Shown here: positions 1 to 9,154 of the stretch, piece by piece
Numbering within the stretch: position 1 is the stretch's first letter
Layout of the letters: each line of letters begins with the position of its first letter
NCBI GenBank assembly: GCA_018716065.1
Contig: DVKJ01000037.1
Span: forward strand, 1 to 54,239
Length of the DNA stretch: 54,239 bases
Direction of reading: 5' to 3'
Source: Candidatus Pelethosoma merdigallinarum
GTDB lineage: Bacteria; Bacillota_I; Bacilli_A; RF39; UBA660
Translations under genes and position numbers: made by a program
Notes under the pieces: generated by a model
Databases searched by the model: none
What the model saw: only the letters and a program-made list of their open reading frames with translations
Told to the model about the DNA's origin: nothing

Positions 1-132
1 TATACTTGTTCTTTCATATTGTTTTTTATAATTTGAATAGAATAAATAATCATCTCCATAGTTTGTATAAACTTCTTTTAAATATTTATTTATAAGTTTA
101 ACTAATTCATCACTAATAGGAACAACTCTAAT
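1..132 (-). pseudogene. Tyrosine recombinase (integrase) fragment, runs off left edge
   Basis: An open frame reads leftwards off the window and encodes a stretch starting IRVVPISDELVKLINKYLKE, followed by GDDYLF. This is the pattern of the catalytic core of phage-type tyrosine recombinases (an R-V/I-P-I turn, an amphipathic helix, then a strand). Two stop codons in frame lie directly upstream at 133-138 and no ATG, GTG or TTG start precedes the conserved part, so the catalytic Arg segment and N-terminal domain are missing. I infer a degraded or truncated integrase. The rest of the gene lies outside the window, so the extent of decay cannot be judged. Confidence 0.6.
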
Positions 133-189
133 TTATTATAACCTATCCACAATACAATTTTAACAAAAAATTATGTGGAACTTTTTATA

Positions 190-222
190 ATAAAAGTCTT
201 TATTTAAAGGACTTCTTTTTAA
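190..222. terminator. Hairpin with flanking T-rich tracts
   Basis: AAGTCTTT and AAAGGACTT form an imperfect stem (one bulged G) around a short AT loop, with T-rich sequence on both sides. It could serve as a terminator in either direction. No intact gene clearly needs it. Confidence 0.3.
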
Positions 223-252
223 AAGTTCAACATAACTAAAAGTTCAACATAA
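221..252. repeat. Tandem direct repeat, 15 bp at 17 bp period
   Basis: AAAAGTTCAACATAA occurs at 221-235 and again at 238-252. It lies just downstream (in minus orientation) of the G9 promoter-like element and may be a replication-slippage product. Confidence 0.7.
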
Positions 253-294
253 ACAAAAAAAAGAAGAAAATATCAATACCAGATACCCCCCCCC
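247..294 (-). promoter_or_regulatory. Orphan copy of the G9-tract promoter-like element
   Basis: On the minus strand a run of nine G (286-294) is followed after exactly 9 nt by TTGATA (271-276), inside the shared string TGGTATTGA. The same arrangement (G9, 9 nt, TTGACA within TGGTATTGA) precedes the large surface-protein gene at 37826. Here the expected -10 position (247-252) reads TTATGT, a poor match, and no intact gene follows, only the integrase fragment. I infer a relic or inactive copy. Confidence 0.5.
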
Positions 295-311
295 ATGTAT
301 ATTGTTTTATT

Positions 312-338
312 AAAAAAGAGTTGAATTTCAACTCTTTT
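312..338 (-). terminator. tuf intrinsic terminator
   Basis: A near-perfect inverted repeat AAAAGAGTTGAA / TTCAACTCTTTT followed by T residues on the minus strand lies about 10 nt after the tuf stop codon. Confidence 0.85.
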
Positions 339-348
339 ACTTGTTTCA

Positions 349-1530
349 TTATTTAATAATTTCAGAAACGTTACCAGCACCAACTGTTCTACCACCTTCA
401 CGAATAGAGAACTTCGTTCCATTTTCGATAGCGATAGGAGCAATTAATTCTACTGTCATTTCAACGTTGTCACCTGGCATTACCATTTCAGTACCTTCTG
501 GTAATTCAATAACACCTGTAACATCTGTTGTACGGAAATAGAATTGTGGACGGTAGTTACTGAAGAATGGAGTATGACGTCCACCTTCTTCTTTCGTTAA
601 AACATAAACTTGTGCTTTAAACTTAGTATGAGGTGTAACAGTACCAGGTTTAGCTAATACTTGACCACGTTCTACATCTTCACGAGAAATACCACGTAAT
701 AATACACCAGCATTGTCTCCACTTTCTGCGTAATCTAATTGTTTACGGAACATTTCAATTCCAGTTACAACTGATTTTTGAGTTGGTTTTAATCCAACGA
801 TTTCTACTTCTTCATTTAATTTCAATTGTCCACGTTCTACACGTCCTGTAACAACTGTTCCACGACCTGTAATTGTGAATACGTCTTCAATTGGCATTAA
901 GAATGGTTTGTCTGTATCACGTTCTGGAGTTTGAATCCATGTATCAACAGCATCCATTAATTCATGAATCTTTTCTACATATTGAGGATCTCCTTCAAGA
1001 GCTTTCAATGCAGAACCACGAATAATTGGAGTATCTTCTTCATATCCGTATTCAACTAATAATTCACGAACTTCCATTTCAACTAAATCTAATAACTCTT
1101 CGTCATCAACCATATCACATTTGTTTAAGAATACAACCATACGAGGTACTCCAACTTGACGTGATAATAAGATGTGTTCACGAGTTTGAGCCATTGGACC
1201 ATCTGTAGCAGCAATTACTAAGATTGCTCCGTCCATTTGAGCTGCACCTGTGATCATGTTCTTAACGTAGTCAGCATGTCCTGGACAGTCTACGTGAGCA
1301 TAATGTCTGTTTGCAGTACTGTACTCAATATGAGCAGTGTTAATAGTGATTCCACGTTCTCTTTCTTCTGGTGCTTTATCGATATTAGCGAAATCAACTT
1401 TTTCGTTACCATAGTTTCCAGCTAAAACAGCACTAATAGCAGCTGTTAAAGTTGTTTTACCATGGTCAACGTGTCCGATTGTACCAATGTTAACATGTGG
1501 TTTCGAACGATCAAATTTTTCTTTTGCCAT
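349..1530 (-). CDS. tuf: Translation elongation factor Tu
   Basis: EF-Tu carries aminoacyl-tRNA to the ribosomal A site as a GTP complex. The 393-residue product has the full family length. The GTPase motifs are visible: GHVDHGKT near residue 19, the switch I segment RGITI, DCPGH near residue 81, and NKCD near residue 136. The beta-barrel domains 2 and 3 follow and the end is the usual [10 protein letters not shown]. The start follows a strong GAGGAGG site. It is the last gene of the str cluster, but a 130-bp gap with its own promoter-like sequence and a hairpin separates it from fusA, so it can probably be transcribed independently at high level. Confidence 0.99.
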   Translation of the reverse strand: MAKEKFDRSKPHVNIGTIGHVDHGKTTLTAAISAVLAGNYGNEKVDFANIDKAPEERERGITINTAHIEYSTANRHYAHVDCPGHADYVKNMITGAAQMDGAILVIAATDGPMAQTREHILLSRQVGVPRMVVFLNKCDMVDDEELLDLVEMEVRELLVEYGYEEDTPIIRGSALKALEGDPQYVEKIHELMDAVDTWIQTPERDTDKPFLMPIEDVFTITGRGTVVTGRVERGQLKLNEEVEIVGLKPTQKSVVTGIEMFRKQLDYAESGDNAGVLLRGISREDVERGQVLAKPGTVTPHTKFKAQVYVLTKEEGGRHTPFFSNYRPQFYFRTTDVTGVIELPEGTEMVMPGDNVEMTVELIAPIAIENGTKFSIREGGRTVGAGNVSEIIK

Positions 1531-1563
1531 TTTAATTTCCTCCTCTTTTCATTATACATTCTT

Positions 1564-1592
1564 ATTTTATATTATCTAACACAAAATAGCAA
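1564..1592 (-). promoter_or_regulatory. Candidate tuf promoter
   Basis: On the minus strand TTGCTA (1587-1592) and TAAAAT (1564-1569) are separated by 17 bp, about 35 bp upstream of the tuf start codon. Confidence 0.5.
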
Positions 1593-1616
1593 GCTTTTTT
1601 CTTTAAAATGTCATTA

Positions 1617-1652
1617 TTTTCCTAAGATTTGGATAACCAAACCCTAGGAAAA
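1617..1652 (-). other. Stable hairpin in the fusA-tuf intergenic region
   Basis: A 16-bp stem (TTTTCCTA...TAGGAAAA continuing through two G-T wobbles to GG/CC) closes a 4-nt loop just after the fusA stop codon. In the direction of transcription no T-run follows, so it is not a standard terminator. It could be an RNA processing site or stabilise the fusA 3' end. Role unknown. Confidence 0.55.
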
Positions 1653-1660
1653 ATAATTTT

Positions 1661-3736
1661 TTATTTATTACCACCGTTACGTTTAATGATTTCTTCAGTG
1701 ATATTTTTTGGAGCTTCTTCATAATGGTCAAATTCCATTGTGAAGTTTGCACGTCCTTGTGTATTAGAACGTAAGCTTGTTGCATATCCAAACATTTCAG
1801 CAAGTGGTACCATAGCGTTAATTGCTAATGCATTACCACGAGATTCTTGTCCTAGAGGACGTCCACGACGAGAAGTAATATCTCCCATTACGTTTCCAAG
1901 ATATTCTTCTGGTGTGATAACTTGTACTTTCATGATTGGTTCAAGAAGTACTGGTTTACATTTCTTACCAGCTTCTTTTAAAGCTAAGCTAGCTGCCACT
2001 TTGAAGGCTGCTTCACTTGAGTCTACATCATGGTAAGAACCATCAAATAACGTTGCTTTAACGTCTACCATTGGGTATCCAGCTAAAACACCAGTTTTCA
2101 TAGCGTCTTGTAAACCTTTATCGGTTACTGGAATATATTCACGAGGAACCACTCCACCAACGATGGCATCAACAAATTCATATCCTTTATCTGGATTTGG
2201 TTCGAATTTGATCCATACGTGTCCATATTGTCCACGTCCACCAGATTGTTTAATGAATTTACCTTCACACTCTGCGGTTTGTGTGATGGTTTCACGATAT
2301 GAAACTTGTGGTTGTCCAATATTCGCTTCTACACCAAATTCACGTTTCATACGATCAACGATGATGTCAAGGTGTAACTCACCCATACCAGCGATAATCG
2401 TTTGACCTGTTTCATGGTTTGTACTAGCACGGAAAGTTGGATCTTCTTCTGCTAGTTTTTGTAAAGCAGTAGCCATTTTATCTTGATCTGCTTTTGATTT
2501 AGGTTCAACAGCAAGTTCAATAACTGGTTCTGGGAATTCCATAGATTCTAGAATACAAGCTTTCTTTTCATCACATAAAGTATCCCCAGTTGTTGTATTT
2601 TTAAGTCCTACAGCTGCCGCAATATCTCCCGTATAAACTTCTGTAATTTCTGTACGGTTATTGGCATGCATTTGTAGGATACGTCCAATACGTTCTTTTG
2701 TATCTTTTGTTGAGTTTAAGATATAAGAACCACTATTTAAATGACCTGAGTATACACGGAAGAAAGTTAATTTTCCAACATAAGGGTCCGTCATTACTTT
2801 AAATGCTAAAGCACTGAATGGTTCTGAATCAGATGGATGACGTTCAATTTCATTTCCATCCATATCTACACCTTTAATAGAAGGAATATCGGTTGGAGCT
2901 GGCATATAGTCAACAACAGCATCTAATAATAATTTAGTTCCTTTGTTTCCTAAAGCGGTTCCACACATTACTGGGAAGAATTCAACAGCAAGTACTCCTT
3001 TACGGATGGCACTCTTAATTTCTTCTACCGTAAGTTCTTCACCTTCAAGATATTTTTCCATTAAAGCATCGTCAAATTCAACAACTTTTTCGATTAATTC
3101 ATTACGTTTTTCTTCAGCAATATCTTTCAAATCTGCTGGAATTTCAATTTCTGTTGGATTTTCTTCTTGTTTACCATCATAGTGATAAGCTTTCATCGTA
3201 ACTAAATCGATAATTCCATCAAATTCGTTTTCAGCTCCAATTGGCCATTCAATTGGTGCATAGTTTACCCCTAAACGATCTCCAATCGATTTTAGTGACA
3301 TTTCAAAACTTGCCCCTAATTTATCCATTTTGTTACAGAAGATCATACGAGGTACTTTAAATTCATCTGCTTGACGCCATACGGTTTCTGTTTGTGGTTC
3401 AACTCCGGCATTAGAGTCTAAAAGGGCAACTGCACCGTCTAATACACGAAGGGAACGAGATACTTCAACCGTAAAGTCTACGTGCCCTGGAGTATCGATA
3501 ATATTTAAACGATATCCGTTCCAATAAGCAGTCGTAGCGGCAGATGTGATTGTAATTCCACGTTCTTGTTCTTGTTCCATCCAGTCCATTTGACTAGCTC
3601 CATCATGGGTTTCCCCAATTTTATGGATCTTATGAGTATGGAATAAGATACGTTCTGTCATGGTCGTTTTTCCGGCATCGATGTGAGCCATGATACCAAA
3701 ATTACGAGTTTTCTCTAAACTATATTCACGAGCCAT
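1661..3736 (-). CDS. fusA: Translation elongation factor G
   Basis: EF-G is the GTPase that drives ribosomal translocation. The 691-residue product begins [20 protein letters not shown] and shows the P-loop AHIDAGKT, the switch I RGITI segment, DTPGHVDF and NKMD. The five-domain family layout is complete, ending with the domain V region containing the [10 protein letters not shown] motif. It lies 21 bp downstream of rpsG in the str operon and upstream of tuf. Nothing suggests the fusidic-acid-resistance paralogue; it is the housekeeping gene by context. Confidence 0.99.
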   Translation of the reverse strand: MAREYSLEKTRNFGIMAHIDAGKTTMTERILFHTHKIHKIGETHDGASQMDWMEQEQERGITITSAATTAYWNGYRLNIIDTPGHVDFTVEVSRSLRVLDGAVALLDSNAGVEPQTETVWRQADEFKVPRMIFCNKMDKLGASFEMSLKSIGDRLGVNYAPIEWPIGAENEFDGIIDLVTMKAYHYDGKQEENPTEIEIPADLKDIAEEKRNELIEKVVEFDDALMEKYLEGEELTVEEIKSAIRKGVLAVEFFPVMCGTALGNKGTKLLLDAVVDYMPAPTDIPSIKGVDMDGNEIERHPSDSEPFSALAFKVMTDPYVGKLTFFRVYSGHLNSGSYILNSTKDTKERIGRILQMHANNRTEITEVYTGDIAAAVGLKNTTTGDTLCDEKKACILESMEFPEPVIELAVEPKSKADQDKMATALQKLAEEDPTFRASTNHETGQTIIAGMGELHLDIIVDRMKREFGVEANIGQPQVSYRETITQTAECEGKFIKQSGGRGQYGHVWIKFEPNPDKGYEFVDAIVGGVVPREYIPVTDKGLQDAMKTGVLAGYPMVDVKATLFDGSYHDVDSSEAAFKVAASLALKEAGKKCKPVLLEPIMKVQVITPEEYLGNVMGDITSRRGRPLGQESRGNALAINAMVPLAEMFGYATSLRSNTQGRANFTMEFDHYEEAPKNITEEIIKRNGGNK

Positions 3737-3757
3737 ATATTTATTTCCTTTCTTTTA

Positions 3758-4225
3758 TTACCAACGATAATGAGCAAATGCTTTATTAGCTTCTGCCATT
3801 CTATGTGTATCTTCACGTTTTTTAACAGCTCCACCTGTACCTTGACTAGCATCCATAATTTCGTTTGCTAGATTTTCAGCCATTGTGTGACCTCCTCTTA
3901 AACGTGAATAATTCACTAACCAACGAAGCCCTAAAGCTTGACTTCTGTCTGCTTTTACTTCAACTGGTACTTGATAGTTTGCTCCACCAACACGACGAGA
4001 TTTTACTTCTAATGCAGGTTTGATATTAGCCATAGCTTCTTCAAACACTTCCATAGGTTCTCTTCCTGTTTTTTCTTTGATCATATCAAAAGCATTATAA
4101 ACAATTGTTTGAGCTTTTCCTTTTTTACCATCTAACATGATTGTATTTACTAATTTTGTAACTAATTTAGAATTATACATAGGATCCGCTAAAACATCTC
4201 TTTTTACTGCACGTCTTTTACGCAT
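3758..4225 (-). CDS. rpsG: 30S ribosomal protein S7
   Basis: S7 is a primary 16S rRNA-binding protein that nucleates the head of the small subunit. The 155-residue product has standard length, starts [10 protein letters not shown] and carries the conserved [13 protein letters not shown] segment, ending HYRW. It sits between rpsL and fusA with short gaps, the canonical str operon order. In E. coli S7 is the translational repressor of this operon; no equivalent site could be identified with confidence here. Confidence 0.99.
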   Translation of the reverse strand: MRKRRAVKRDVLADPMYNSKLVTKLVNTIMLDGKKGKAQTIVYNAFDMIKEKTGREPMEVFEEAMANIKPALEVKSRRVGGANYQVPVEVKADRSQALGLRWLVNYSRLRGGHTMAENLANEIMDASQGTGGAVKKREDTHRMAEANKAFAHYRW

Positions 4226-4260
4226 TTTCTATCCTCCTCTCTTCTTTATATTATTATATT

Positions 4261-4674
4261 TTACTTTTTAGGTTTTTTAGTTCCATATTTAGAACGTCCT
4301 TGACGACGAGCTTCAATTCCAGCTGTGTCTAATGTTCCACGAACAATGTGATAACGAACACCGATTAAGTCCTTAACACGTCCTCCACGAATTAATACCA
4401 CACTGTGTTCTTGTAAGTTATGTCCTTCTCCAGGAATGTAAGCAGTTACTTCCATACCATTTGATAAACGAACACGGGCATATTTACGTAAAGCTGAGTT
4501 TGGTTTCTTTGGTGTCATAGCAGCAACACGAGTACATACTCCACGTTTTTGTGGGGCATTTAATTTTGTTCTTTTTTTCTCACGGCTGTTATAACCAATA
4601 TTTAATACTGGTGATTTACTCTTTTTAGTTTTGCTTTTTCTACGGTTACGAACCAATTGATTCATTGTAGGCAT
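4261..4674 (-). CDS. rpsL: 30S ribosomal protein S12
   Basis: S12 lies at the decoding centre and controls accuracy; it is the target of streptomycin-resistance mutations. The 137-residue product starts [12 protein letters not shown] and carries the conserved segments [11 protein letters not shown] and [12 protein letters not shown]. The lysine of TPKKPNS and the PGEGH region are wild-type-like, so no resistance substitution is evident. It is first in the str operon, behind a leader of about 85 nt. Confidence 0.99.
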   Translation of the reverse strand: MPTMNQLVRNRRKSKTKKSKSPVLNIGYNSREKKRTKLNAPQKRGVCTRVAAMTPKKPNSALRKYARVRLSNGMEVTAYIPGEGHNLQEHSVVLIRGGRVKDLIGVRYHIVRGTLDTAGIEARRQGRSKYGTKKPKK

Positions 4675-4727
4675 CTTGTTTCCTCCTCTCTTTACACATA
4701 TCCAGGCGTTTCATTTTCTGTTTTAAG

Positions 4728-4753
4728 AAAAGATTTATTAAAATAAACCTTTT
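4728..4753 (-). other. str operon leader hairpin
   Basis: AAAAGGTTTATT and AATAAATCTTTT form a 12-bp stem (one G-T wobble) with a 2-nt loop in the untranslated leader of rpsL. No U-run follows, so it is more likely a regulatory or stabilising element than a terminator. Confidence 0.4.
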
Positions 4754-4766
4754 CAAACGCATTAAT

Positions 4767-4796
4767 AATATACCACTAGTAACATATGAAAGTCAA
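4767..4796 (-). promoter_or_regulatory. str operon promoter
   Basis: TTGACT (4791-4796), an 18-bp spacer, and TATATT (4767-4772) preceded by TGG, giving an extended -10. It is the best promoter match upstream of rpsL. Confidence 0.75.
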
Positions 4797-4857
4797 CACT
4801 TTTTATTACAAAATTTAGAATATATAGAAAACATGATTCTTTATAGAACCATATTTA

Positions 4858-5361
4858 TTACTGATAATTTTCATTATAACCATTGGTAACGTAGTTACTT
4901 CCACATTTTAAATATGGTAAATAGGTATTTCCTTCTTTTTGATAGATGACATATCCTTCACAACTTGCACTGCTATCATTCGGATCGTGTAAACCAGAAA
5001 TCAATGCTTCTCGTTCTAATTCCTCATCTTTGATAATCACTTCCGATACCGAAGGATCACTATAATATTTTTTGACGTATTCTATGGCACTACCTTTTAA
5101 TAATTCTTCCATCTCACCATAAGTTAATGTAGAATCCACATCGATTTCCTTATCATCTTCTTTATTTTCTTCTTCTAATTCTTCTGGTTCTGATGGTGCT
5201 TTGGTTGGAGAAGTAACTTCCACTTCTCCTTCTGGATAATCTTTTGCGGATGATCCATTACCAAAGTTTTGATAATAAACTACCATAGAAACAAGTAAAG
5301 CGATTCCTAATATAGCTAGAATCCAAAACAAATCGGACATTCCCCATCCACGATTATTCAT
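4858..5361 (-). CDS. Single-pass membrane protein, prepilin-like N-terminus
   Basis: This 167-residue protein starts MNNRGWGMSDLFWILAILG and has one hydrophobic segment (about residues 9-31). An acidic low-complexity linker (about 40-78) and a small extracellular domain with two cysteines near the C-terminus (CEGYV, LKCGSN) follow. The N-terminus resembles a class III signal: Gly followed by a hydrophobic helix, with Asp at +5 where type IV pilins have Glu. No prepilin peptidase or pilus ATPase is encoded in this window. The start follows a GGTGAT site 8 bp after the NrtR-like gene, so they may be co-transcribed. Function unknown. Confidence 0.6.
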   Translation of the reverse strand: MNNRGWGMSDLFWILAILGIALLVSMVVYYQNFGNGSSAKDYPEGEVEVTSPTKAPSEPEELEEENKEDDKEIDVDSTLTYGEMEELLKGSAIEYVKKYYSDPSVSEVIIKDEELEREALISGLHDPNDSSASCEGYVIYQKEGNTYLPYLKCGSNYVTNGYNENYQ

Positions 5362-5369
5362 ATCATCAC

Positions 5370-6026
5370 CTATCCTATTTCTTGCAACATCTTATTTTCT
5401 TTAAAGCGATAAAGCTTGGCAGGGCGACCCATTTGTCCTTTTTCTTTATCCCCTGTTTCTTCGATTAATTCCTCATTTAATAAGCGTTTACGAAAATTAC
5501 GACGATCAATTTCACAATCAAATAACATTTCTAAGAAGTGTTGAAGTTCTGGTAATGTAAAATCTGCAGGATAAAATTGAGTTAACAACGCCTGTGTTTT
5601 TACACCCATTTGTAACATTTCTAAACTCTTTTCAATAATCTCACTGTGATCATAAGCTAATTTTGGAAGATTCGCAACTTCAAACCATTTTGCTTCTTGA
5701 TCACTTAAAGCTTCATTTAATTGCCAAGTAATAGTATCAACAATACCGACCAAAGAAACCCCTATGACACGTTCATCTGGATAACGATCTAATGCACTAA
5801 AGGTATGGTTTTGGTGCAACGGAACTTGATCACTAGATAGGAAGTTCTTTAATAATAAAGTAGCATTCTCTTCCAATGTTTGCGACGTTAAAACAGAGGA
5901 TGTTGGTAACATCCAGTATCCTTTATAAGGTTCTTCTTCTTTATGGATCAGCAGCACTTCTAAACGACCATCATGAGCCATAAATAGATTTAAAACTGTT
6001 TCTATTTGATTGGATTGATTTTTCAT
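5370..6026 (-). CDS. NrtR-like regulator: Nudix-fold domain plus winged helix
   Basis: The 218-residue product has an N-terminal Nudix-fold domain (about residues 8-140) and a C-terminal winged-helix domain (about 145-210) ending GRPAKLYRF, the layout of NrtR repressors. In NrtR the Nudix domain senses ADP-ribose and the winged helix controls NAD metabolism genes. The Nudix box is degenerate: the region after YWMLPTSS lacks the REXXEE residues, so hydrolase activity is unlikely. No NAD gene is adjacent, so the regulon cannot be read from context. A near-perfect consensus promoter lies directly upstream. Confidence 0.75.
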   Translation of the reverse strand: MKNQSNQIETVLNLFMAHDGRLEVLLIHKEEEPYKGYWMLPTSSVLTSQTLEENATLLLKNFLSSDQVPLHQNHTFSALDRYPDERVIGVSLVGIVDTITWQLNEALSDQEAKWFEVANLPKLAYDHSEIIEKSLEMLQMGVKTQALLTQFYPADFTLPELQHFLEMLFDCEIDRRNFRKRLLNEELIEETGDKEKGQMGRPAKLYRFKENKMLQEIG

Positions 6027-6063
6027 AATTTCTCCTTAAAATAAAATATATATAACCGAATAC

Positions 6064-6092
6064 ATTATAATTTCTTTTCCATTATTTGTCAA
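6064..6092 (-). promoter_or_regulatory. Perfect sigma-A promoter of the NrtR-like gene
   Basis: TTGACA (6087-6092), a 17-bp spacer and TATAAT (6064-6069), both boxes exact consensus, 40 bp upstream of the start codon. Confidence 0.9.
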
Positions 6093-6102
6093 ATGAATGA
6101 AA

Positions 6103-6125
6103 ACTAGCAAGTATTATTTGCTAGT
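6103..6125 (-). terminator. pnp terminator hairpin overlapping the stop codon
   Basis: ACTAGCAA and TTGCTAGT form an 8-bp stem that includes the TAG stop of pnp, followed by a short T-rich stretch that leads into the next promoter. Confidence 0.65.
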
Positions 6126-8265
6126 CTTCTTTTGATGATTGAATGGCTTCTTTACGAGAAAGATTTAAACGTCCACGTTTATCGTAACCGAGTGATTTTA
6201 CTAAAATTTCGTCGCCAACTTTAACCACATCACTTGGTTTTTCAACACGCTTTTTATCTAATTGGGAAACATGTACCAATCCTTCGGCTCCAGGCCATAG
6301 TTCCACGAAGCATCCGAAGTCTTCAACCTTTACTACTTTTCCAGTATATATCTTACCATCTTCTACTTCACGGACTACATCTTTAATCATCTGAGCTGTT
6401 TTATCGATAATTTCTTGATCCGTATGATAAATAATGACTCTTCCATCATCTTCAAGATCTACTTTAACCGCATTTACATCGTTAACAGCTTCGACATGAC
6501 TAGCTTCCAAAATAATTTTGGTAATCATCTCTCCACCTTTACCGATAACTTCTTTAATACGATTTGGATCAATCATGAAAGTCATCATTTTAGGCGCATA
6601 TTTACTTACTTCTTTACGTGGTTCTGGAATTTGTGTAGTAATAACATCTAATATTTCAAAACGTGCTTTTTTAGCTTGCGCTAAAGCTTCTTTCAAAATT
6701 TCTTTCGTAATTCCTTTTATTTTAATATCCATTTGTAGTGCACAAATACCTTCTTTTGTACCGGCTACTTTAAAGTCCATATCTCCTAAATGATCTTCCA
6801 TTCCTTGAATATCCGTTAAAATGGTATAATCATCACCATCGGTAATAAGTCCCATCGCAATACCAGCAACCGGTGCTTTTATAGGAACACCAGCGGCCAT
6901 TAAAGCCATACATCCAGCACAAATACTAGCTTGACTTGATGAACCGTTACTTTCTAAGATTTCTGATACCACACGAATGGTGTATGGAAACGCTTCTTCA
7001 CTTGGAATCACTTGTGCCAACGCACGTTCTCCTAAAGCTCCATGTCCAATCTCACGTCTTCCAGGAGCTCCATAACGTCCTGTTTCTCCTACACTAAATT
7101 GTGGAAAGTTATAATGTAACATAAAACGTTTGGAAGTTTCTAAATCAAGTCCGTCTAAAATTTGGTGTTCCCCTAAGGCACCTAGTGTTACTGCACTAAG
7201 AGCTTGTGTTTGTCCACGGGTAAATAAAGCTGAACCATGAGCACGTGGTAGTAAATCAATATCCGTTGATAAAGGACGAATTTCATCCATCGCACGACCA
7301 TCCGCACGCGTATGTTCTTTTACAACAATACTTCTAAATAATTCATATTCAATATCTTCTAATACTAATTTAACTCCCGTAATTAATTTTTTTAGTTCTT
7401 CACTTTCTAATTCTTTATTTTCTTCTTCGTATAATGTTACGATTTCTTCTTTAATTTGATCAATCGCCGCATATTTTTCTAATTTATCTTTAATACGTAG
7501 TGCTTGATCTAAACGTGTCGTTGCTAGTTCTTTTACTCTTTCCTTTACTTCTTCTGGAATTTCAAGAACTTCATATTCCATTTTTTCTTCTCCAATTTGA
7601 GCGACAATTTCATTTTCAAAAGCTACTAATTCTTTAATTGCTTCATGACCAAACATTAAAGCTTCTAACATATCATCTTCAGATACTTCTTTCGCACCTG
7701 CTTCTACCATGTTAATCGCATCTTTGGTTCCAGCAACGGTAAGATCAATATCACTCATTTCCATTTGTTCCACTGTTGGATTAATGATAAATTCACCATT
7801 TATACGACCAACTTTAACGGCCGCAACTGGACCATCAAATGGAATTTTACTAATAGAAGTTGCGAGTGATGACCCAAATAGCGCCGCCATTTCAGGAGAA
7901 TGATCTGGATCTACCGATAAAATGGTATTAACAATTTGTACTTCATGTTTAAAATCACTTGGAAATAAAGGACGCATTGGTCGATCAATCATACGAGCAG
8001 CCAACGTCGCATTTTCGGTTGGTCTTCCTTCCCTTTTAATAAATCCCCCTGGGATCTTACCTACAGAATATAATTTCTCTTGATATAATACCATCAATGG
8101 AAAAAAGTCCGCAAGTACATTTACATTCTTCGATACTACAACGGTAGATAAAACAACCGTATCACCAAAACGAACTAATACGGAACCACTCGCTTGTTTT
8201 GCAAGTTCGCCATGTTCCACGACTAATTTCTTTCCGCGAAAATCTAATTCAAATACTTTCTTCAT
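6121..8265 (-). CDS. pnp: Polyribonucleotide nucleotidyltransferase (PNPase)
   Basis: PNPase degrades RNA 3' to 5' using phosphate and is part of the RNA degradosome. The 714-residue product has the family layout: first RNase PH domain, alpha-helical linker, second RNase PH domain with [15 protein letters not shown] (about 405-420), KH domain with the IGKGGEMI loop (about 575), and a C-terminal S1 domain (about 635-700). The start follows GGGAGG. It lies 70 bp after rpsO, separated by a terminator-like hairpin, an arrangement conserved in many bacteria. Confidence 0.98.
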   Translation of the reverse strand: MKKVFELDFRGKKLVVEHGELAKQASGSVLVRFGDTVVLSTVVVSKNVNVLADFFPLMVLYQEKLYSVGKIPGGFIKREGRPTENATLAARMIDRPMRPLFPSDFKHEVQIVNTILSVDPDHSPEMAALFGSSLATSISKIPFDGPVAAVKVGRINGEFIINPTVEQMEMSDIDLTVAGTKDAINMVEAGAKEVSEDDMLEALMFGHEAIKELVAFENEIVAQIGEEKMEYEVLEIPEEVKERVKELATTRLDQALRIKDKLEKYAAIDQIKEEIVTLYEEENKELESEELKKLITGVKLVLEDIEYELFRSIVVKEHTRADGRAMDEIRPLSTDIDLLPRAHGSALFTRGQTQALSAVTLGALGEHQILDGLDLETSKRFMLHYNFPQFSVGETGRYGAPGRREIGHGALGERALAQVIPSEEAFPYTIRVVSEILESNGSSSQASICAGCMALMAAGVPIKAPVAGIAMGLITDGDDYTILTDIQGMEDHLGDMDFKVAGTKEGICALQMDIKIKGITKEILKEALAQAKKARFEILDVITTQIPEPRKEVSKYAPKMMTFMIDPNRIKEVIGKGGEMITKIILEASHVEAVNDVNAVKVDLEDDGRVIIYHTDQEIIDKTAQMIKDVVREVEDGKIYTGKVVKVEDFGCFVELWPGAEGLVHVSQLDKKRVEKPSDVVKVGDEILVKSLGYDKRGRLNLSRKEAIQSSKED

Positions 8266-8301
8266 ATATACCTCCCACTATGAAATAAGATATCATTTTT
8301 C

Positions 8302-8332
8302 AAAAAAAATAGACACCAAAAATAAGTGCCTA
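8302..8332 (-). terminator. rpsO terminator / rpsO-pnp hairpin
   Basis: TAGGCAC and GTGTCTA pair (one G-T wobble) around a 9-nt loop, followed by eight T on the minus strand, 7 nt after the rpsO stop. Read-through or processing here would feed pnp. Confidence 0.8.
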
Positions 8333-8338
8333 CTTTTA

Positions 8339-8608
8339 TTATTTTCTTAAACCTAAATCAGAAACGATTTTACGATATCTCGTAACATCAGTTTTGAATA
8401 AATAGTTTAACAAACTTCTTCTTTGCCCTACTTTCTTAAGTAGTCCACGTCTTGTATGGAAATCATGTTGGTGTTCTTTTAAGTGTTCTGTTAAGTTCTT
8501 AATTTCTTCAGTAAGAATTGCGATTTGAACTTCGGCAGAACCAGTATCATTCGCACCTCTTCCATACTTTTTAACGATTTCTGCTTTTGCTTCTTTTGTT
8601 AAAGCCAT
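8339..8608 (-). CDS. rpsO: 30S ribosomal protein S15
   Basis: S15 binds the central domain of 16S rRNA early in assembly and forms an intersubunit bridge. With the start at 8608 the protein is 89 residues, the standard length, beginning [16 protein letters not shown] and ending VSDLGLRK. An in-frame ATG at 8629 would add seven residues, but those codons contain the AAGGAGG ribosome binding site itself, so the downstream ATG is the true start. The gene has its own promoter and a structured leader. Confidence 0.98.
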   Translation of the reverse strand: MALTKEAKAEIVKKYGRGANDTGSAEVQIAILTEEIKNLTEHLKEHQHDFHTRRGLLKKVGQRRSLLNYLFKTDVTRYRKIVSDLGLRK

Positions 8609-8628
8609 AATTTTTTCCTCCTTATTCA

Positions 8629-8685
8629 TTGTATTCGCTTTTACTGAGTAGAATTCGGAGACTATTCAACTAAGTAAAAGTACAA
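8629..8685 (-). promoter_or_regulatory. Structured rpsO leader, candidate S15 autoregulatory RNA
   Basis: The leader folds with TTGTA (8681-8685) pairing TACAA (8629-8633) and CTTTTACT (8673-8680) pairing AGTAAAAG (8638-8645), enclosing a further small GAAT/ATTC hairpin. It begins at the predicted transcription start and ends a few bases before the Shine-Dalgarno site. S15 leaders that bind S15 to repress translation are known in several phyla. Assignment here is from position and structure, not from a recognised consensus. Confidence 0.55.
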
Positions 8686-8689
8686 CTAT

Positions 8690-8718
8690 AATATACACTA
8701 GTTTTTATCTATTTACAA
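8690..8718 (-). promoter_or_regulatory. rpsO promoter
   Basis: TTGTAA (8713-8718), 17 bp, TATATT (8690-8695) upstream of the structured leader. Confidence 0.7.
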
Positions 8719-8743
8719 GCAAAAAAATACATTTTTATTATTT

Positions 8744-9082
8744 TTATCTTGTTTTCTGTAAAGTTTTTTCTTTTTTTCTTTCGAAATAAAGAGTTGGATA
8801 ATCTCCTTCCACTTCAACATTTGCAAAAAATCTTAAATTCAATTCCTTACATAATTTTTTTAAATAAACTTCATCAATTAAATTTCCATAACAAAGTTCT
8901 TGTACATAAAGACGTGTTTCCCAACTTTCAAAAGGATCAAACCAAATCAACTCTTGATTTGGGAATTGCTTCAATTTTTCAAGAGCTTTTTCCACTAATT
9001 CTTCCGTATAACGATGTTGTTTTTCCTTAAATGCTTGTTCTTGGATGGTACTTTCTTTTTGTTTCTTATTCCACCATTTCAT
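8744..9082 (-). CDS. Small hypothetical cytoplasmic protein
   Basis: This 112-residue protein has no signal peptide or membrane segment. It is rich in Lys and Glu, with a helical N-terminal half (about 10-45) and aromatic-rich motifs (ELIWFDPFESW) in the middle. I do not recognise the family. The start follows GAGGTG. It stands alone on the minus strand between rpsO and the divergent DUF1848 gene. Confidence 0.7.
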   Translation of the reverse strand: MKWWNKKQKESTIQEQAFKEKQHRYTEELVEKALEKLKQFPNQELIWFDPFESWETRLYVQELCYGNLIDEVYLKKLCKELNLRFFANVEVEGDYPTLYFERKKEKTLQKTR

Positions 9083-9146
9083 TTTAACACCTCAAGTTTC
9101 TATGGCTTTTATTCTAACAACAAAGCCAATTCTTGTCAAATTTTGT

Positions 9147-9154
9147 GATACAAT
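9147..9154 (+). promoter_or_regulatory. Extended -10 promoter of the DUF1848 gene
   Basis: TGATACAAT (TG at 9146-9147, TACAAT at 9149-9154) is an extended -10. Transcription would begin near 9160, which rules out the ATG at 9158 as a start. Confidence 0.5.
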
